Origin: Chloroflexota bacterium
GTDB taxonomy: Bacteria > Chloroflexota > Dehalococcoidia > Dehalococcoidales > JAHJRU01
Direction: 5' to 3'
DNA: 7,171 bases
NCBI GenBank assembly: GCA_018830745.1
Contig: JAHJRU010000100.1
Location: 1 to 7,171, forward strand
The notes beneath the pieces were generated by a model. It had not been told where the DNA came from. It made no database searches and was given only the letters and a program-made list of their open reading frames with translations. Numbering within the stretch: the stretch's first letter is position 1; every line of letters starts with the position of its first letter. Shown piece after piece: positions 4,423 to 7,171 of this stretch. Made by a program: the position numbers and the translations under genes.

Positions 4423-6450
4423 ATGGGGCCATATCTTCTTATACCTATAGCCGCGGTATTATTTTCCATTACCTTACTGGTACTGCTGGCAGTCAGCGGT
4501 CAACGCCATGTTGCCCGCAGGCCTTTTTCGCTTTTCCTTATCTTCCAGGGCCTGTGGGGACTCTTCATCTTCATGATGCGCTCCAGCGAGAGCCTGGTCA
4601 GCGCATTACTGTGGGAAAAACTGGTCTTTGCCACCATACTGAGCACCGCCCTGTTCTTTTATCGATTCACCATTAGCCTCACTGGTGCCAGGCAATCGAG
4701 GTTAATACTTTATCCTCTGTATATCTGGTATCTGGCTTCCCTGATAATGATTCCCACCGAACTCGTGGTCAGTGGCATGCAGACGATGTGGTACGGGAAG
4801 GCTCCTATCATCGGGCCCCTGTTTTTCCCCTTCACGGCAAGTGTGTACACCCCTATAATACTCGGCCTTAGAGTATTGATTAAACACTATCGGCAGTCCA
4901 GAATCCTCAATGAGAGAATCCGGGATTCATACATTACTGCCGGGGTGATTGTTATGCTTTTTGGCGGCACCACCGACTATCTCCCCTCCCTGGGCATAAG
5001 CATGTATCCCCTGGGCATTATCGGCAACATTGCCTTCTGTGTGCTGGCTACTATCGCCATGCTGAAATACGGCCTTTTGGAAATAAAAGTGGTGCTCCGC
5101 AAGGGGGCAGCTTATTCATTGATAAGTATGGCCATTCTGGGTATTTTTGCCAGCCTCGTATTCTTGCTCACCAATGTCTTCCGGGAACTAATCCGCCCCA
5201 TCTCCCTGGGCATAACCATGATTACCATTTTTGCTGCCGCAGCGGCTTTCCAGCCTATTTTATTAAGACTGCAGCGCCAGGTAGACCGGTGGTTCTACCG
5301 GGGGCGGTATGATAACCTGCAAGCTCTAAAACGCTTTGCCAGAGAAACCAAGCACATGTTAGATCTAAAACAGCTGGCGTCGTCCCTGGTCTCCACCATC
5401 GCTCTGGGCATGCTCAGTCGAGGGGTCTACCTGCTGCTGCCCTCACCAAGAACGGGTAATTTCACTACCTACTCACATAGTGGAGAAAAGAACAACGGGA
5501 GGCTTCATTTCCCGGCTAACAGCCTGCTTACCACGACCATAAAATACCAGGATGACCTCCTGGACTGTAATGATTTAGATATTATCCCGTCACTGTGCGG
5601 AATGGCGGAAAGCGAGAGGCAGCTCCTGGCCAAGAATCAGATAGCGCTTATACTGCCTTTAAAGACTGAAGGAAGGGTAGCCGGGATACTACTCATCGGG
5701 AATAAACTCTCCGACGAACCATACTCCACCGAAGACCGGAAACTATTGCAGACGGTCTCCAAGGAAGTAGCCAACAGCATCGAAAACGCCCGCCGATATG
5801 AAGACGTGCAAACGGAGCACCAGCAACTGCAGAAAACTATGGATGGCATTATCCATGCCATGTCGTTGACCATTGAAACGAGAGACCCGTACACCGCCGG
5901 GCATCAAAAACGAGTAGCCGACCTGGCTTGTATTATCGCCAAAGAGATGGGCCTTTCCGAATGGCAGATTGAAGGGATTCGTATTGCCGGACTCCTCCAT
6001 GATGTCGGGAAGCTGGTGGTGCCGGCTGAAATTCTCAGCAAGCCAGGTAAGATAAACCAATATGAATTTAGCATAATTAAAAGCCACCCGGAGGTAGGCT
6101 TTGAGATTTTAAAGGGGATAGACTTTCCCTGGCCGATTACCCAGGCTATAGTCCAGCATCATGAGCGACTGAATGGTTCTGGCTATCCGTATGGTCTCTC
6201 GGAGAAGGATATCATCATCGAGGCCAAGATTCTGGGTGTGGCTGATGTGGTCGAAGCCATGTCATCTCATCGCCCTTACCGCCCAGCCCTCGGGCTAGGA
6301 AGCGCCCTCGATGAAATATCAAAGGGAAAAGACACCCTCTATGATATTGAAGTGGTGGACGCCTGTCTGAGGCTTTATCAAAGGAATGAGCTTGAACTTA
6401 AAGAGCTGGCTGAAGTAGGAACCCTGACGCAACAGCGTGTAGCCACCTGA
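4423..6450 (+). CDS. Membrane sensor with GAF and HD-GYP domains, putative cyclic-di-GMP phosphodiesterase
   Basis: A 675-residue inner-membrane protein. Residues 1-215 hold about seven hydrophobic segments (near 5-25, 35-52, 61-82, 94-111, 137-153, 170-188 and 195-215), resembling the 7TM input region of some histidine kinases. Two more follow near 229-250 and 259-280, then a basic linker QVDRWFYRGRYDNLQALKRF at 286-305. A GAF-like domain spans about 313-455, ending in GILLIGNKLSDEPYSTEDRKLL, with a short coiled-coil linker after it. The HD-GYP domain at about 472-655 keeps its signature residues: H494 in AGHQKR, HD at 526-527 in LLHDVGK, H555, H579-H580, the GYP triad at 587-589 in HHERLNGSGYP, and D608 in GVADVVEAM. 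It should therefore be catalytically competent and lower cyclic-di-GMP in response to a membrane or GAF ligand; the ligand is unknown. There is no kinase, receiver or GGDEF domain. The gene lies 105 bp after GH3 and its TGA directly abuts the opposing LuxR gene. Confidence 0.9.
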   Translation: MGPYLLIPIAAVLFSITLLVLLAVSGQRHVARRPFSLFLIFQGLWGLFIFMMRSSESLVSALLWEKLVFATILSTALFFYRFTISLTGARQSRLILYPLYIWYLASLIMIPTELVVSGMQTMWYGKAPIIGPLFFPFTASVYTPIILGLRVLIKHYRQSRILNERIRDSYITAGVIVMLFGGTTDYLPSLGISMYPLGIIGNIAFCVLATIAMLKYGLLEIKVVLRKGAAYSLISMAILGIFASLVFLLTNVFRELIRPISLGITMITIFAAAAAFQPILLRLQRQVDRWFYRGRYDNLQALKRFARETKHMLDLKQLASSLVSTIALGMLSRGVYLLLPSPRTGNFTTYSHSGEKNNGRLHFPANSLLTTTIKYQDDLLDCNDLDIIPSLCGMAESERQLLAKNQIALILPLKTEGRVAGILLIGNKLSDEPYSTEDRKLLQTVSKEVANSIENARRYEDVQTEHQQLQKTMDGIIHAMSLTIETRDPYTAGHQKRVADLACIIAKEMGLSEWQIEGIRIAGLLHDVGKLVVPAEILSKPGKINQYEFSIIKSHPEVGFEILKGIDFPWPITQAIVQHHERLNGSGYPYGLSEKDIIIEAKILGVADVVEAMSSHRPYRPALGLGSALDEISKGKDTLYDIEVVDACLRLYQRNELELKELAEVGTLTQQRVAT

Positions 6451-6455
6451 TCAGG
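6446..6455. other. Abutting convergent stop codons in a 10-bp palindrome
   Basis: CCTGATCAGG is a perfect palindrome. Its central TGATCA is the TGA of the HD-GYP gene (6448-6450) followed at once by the complement of the TGA of the minus-strand regulator (6451-6453). No terminator fits between the two coding regions, so any terminator for either gene must lie inside the other or be absent. Confidence 0.7.
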
Positions 6456-7152
6456 GTGACGATGGTAGCCCCTCTACTTCTTGCATGTAAAGTCTGGCGG
6501 CGGTAACCCTCATATGCTTGGCACTGGTATCACTTTCCGCCTTGAGCTTACTATACATGCTATTCAGGTGATGCTCCACCGTCTTGACATCGATATAAAG
6601 GGCTTCGGCTATGGCTAAATTGGTGCTGCCCTTCGAGAGCAAGCTTAGAATCTCCAGCTCCCTGGGGGTCAGCTGTTCCAGGAATGGGTGCCTGGATTTT
6701 CCACCAAATATAAACGTAGCCAACGTGGGGTCCAGGATGATATTTCCACGGGTAACCGCCAGGATAATCCCAAGTATTTGCTCTATCTCCTTCAATGACT
6801 GCTTGAGAAAAACCGCCAACCCGCTCCCACCCTTTACAGCAAGCTTTCTCAATGCCTCTATATCCTGGTTGCTATACTGCGAAAAAAGGATGATTATACC
6901 AACTTCGGGATGACAGACCCTGAATTCCTGCAATTCCTCGATGAATTGGCAGTCTAACTTTCCGGTACCCAGCAAAAGCACTTCAGGATGATGATTTGCG
7001 ACTACTTCATTAACGGTAGATACTTTGAAGTCGGAGGAAACACCCAGCAGCTTAACCGGACCTCTTGAAGGCAGGAGTTCGTACATGTAGCGATATATTT
7101 CCTCTTCTTCTACCACGTAAGTCTTTATCGTTTTGGATTTCGCATCTATCAT
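6451..7152 (-). CDS. LuxR/NarL-type transcriptional regulator with degenerate receiver domain
   Basis: A 233-residue cytoplasmic DNA-binding regulator. A LuxR-type helix-turn-helix is clear at about 159-222: LTPRELEILSLLSKGSTNLAIAEAL at 161-185, then the recognition region VKTVEHHLNSMYSKL at 189-203. The N-terminal ~130 residues align in layout with a NarL-type receiver: strand 1 TYVVEEEE (11-18), VLLLGTGKLD (58-67), IIILFSQ (86-92, with the conserved Ser/Thr position) and VFLKQS (114-119, with the conserved Lys K117). However, the phospho-acceptor aspartate position after VLLL is G62, so normal phosphorylation is unlikely. The function is probably phosphorylation-independent, set by ligand or protein contact. 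The frame is open to the right edge (19 nt), so a start outside the window is formally possible; the ATG used here gives a normal receiver length. No ribosome binding site is visible; TATAAT lies 6 nt before the ATG. It converges on the HD-GYP gene, and I see no partner kinase in the window. Confidence 0.85.
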   Translation of the reverse strand: MIDAKSKTIKTYVVEEEEIYRYMYELLPSRGPVKLLGVSSDFKVSTVNEVVANHHPEVLLLGTGKLDCQFIEELQEFRVCHPEVGIIILFSQYSNQDIEALRKLAVKGGSGLAVFLKQSLKEIEQILGIILAVTRGNIILDPTLATFIFGGKSRHPFLEQLTPRELEILSLLSKGSTNLAIAEALYIDVKTVEHHLNSMYSKLKAESDTSAKHMRVTAARLYMQEVEGLPSSP

Positions 7153-7158
7153 ATGTTT

Positions 7159-7164
7159 ATTATA
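7159..7164 (-). promoter_or_regulatory. Consensus -10 hexamer just before the LuxR start (possible leaderless promoter)
   Basis: Read on the minus strand, TATAAT is followed by AAACAT and then ATG. That places the hexamer exactly at -12 to -7 if the A of the ATG is +1, the geometry of a leaderless transcript, and there is no Shine-Dalgarno in the visible 19 nt. The -35 region lies outside the window, and the local sequence is AT-rich, so a chance match is possible. Confidence 0.4.
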
Positions 7165-7171
7165 TGAGCAA

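Noticed and set aside
5743..6087. Minus-strand open frame of 114 codons inside the HD-GYP gene
   Set aside because: It is opposite the GAF/HD-GYP coding sequence with intact catalytic motifs and has no supporting start signals.

Overview
The window looks like a piece of a bacterial chromosome of roughly even base composition, probably from an uncultured member of the Chloroflexota (Dehalococcoidia-like). That assignment is inference. It rests on the combination of a bacterial GH3-type adenylating enzyme, a DUF2284 cysteine protein, a small exported protein with an '...MTALAAKPVPFEAIG' start, a multi-membrane-segment/GAF/HD-GYP sensor carrying a 'DRWFYRGRYD' linker, and a LuxR-type regulator with a degenerate receiver. 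There is no rRNA, tRNA, CRISPR array, transposase or phage gene.

Layout. (1) 2-1420, plus strand: the C-terminal part of an acyl-CoA ligase (5' end outside the window), then 42 bp later a DUF2284 putative Fe-S/metal-binding protein with its own strong ribosome binding site; these are probably co-transcribed. (2) 1461-2200, minus strand: a self-contained single-gene unit with a candidate extended -10 promoter, a 15-bp palindrome just upstream of it, a strong Shine-Dalgarno, a 187-residue secreted protein of unknown function, and a clear intrinsic terminator. (3) 2122-2709: a 588-bp intergenic stretch with no convincing gene but several inverted and direct repeats (a 16-pair hairpin, a repeated CCGGGRGTATTACT word, three GACAATG words each inside a small inverted repeat, and a compound inverted repeat 66 bp upstream of the next start). 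(4) 2710-6450, plus strand: a GH3-family acyl-adenylating enzyme followed after 105 bp by a membrane-bound GAF/HD-GYP cyclic-di-GMP phosphodiesterase. (5) 6451-7152, minus strand: a LuxR/NarL-type regulator whose stop codon abuts the stop of the HD-GYP gene with no bases between.

How the genes may work together: the last three genes suggest small-molecule chemistry (GH3) beside signal reception (membrane/GAF/HD-GYP and LuxR). A functional link between them is a hypothesis from proximity only. The acyl-CoA ligase and GH3 enzyme both belong to the ANL adenylating superfamily but are not closely similar and lie in separate transcription units. I see no unmistakable new system. The most unusual items are the GH3/HD-GYP pairing, the atypical GH3 P-loop, the receiver without a phospho-acceptor, and the repeat-rich 588-bp intergenic region.
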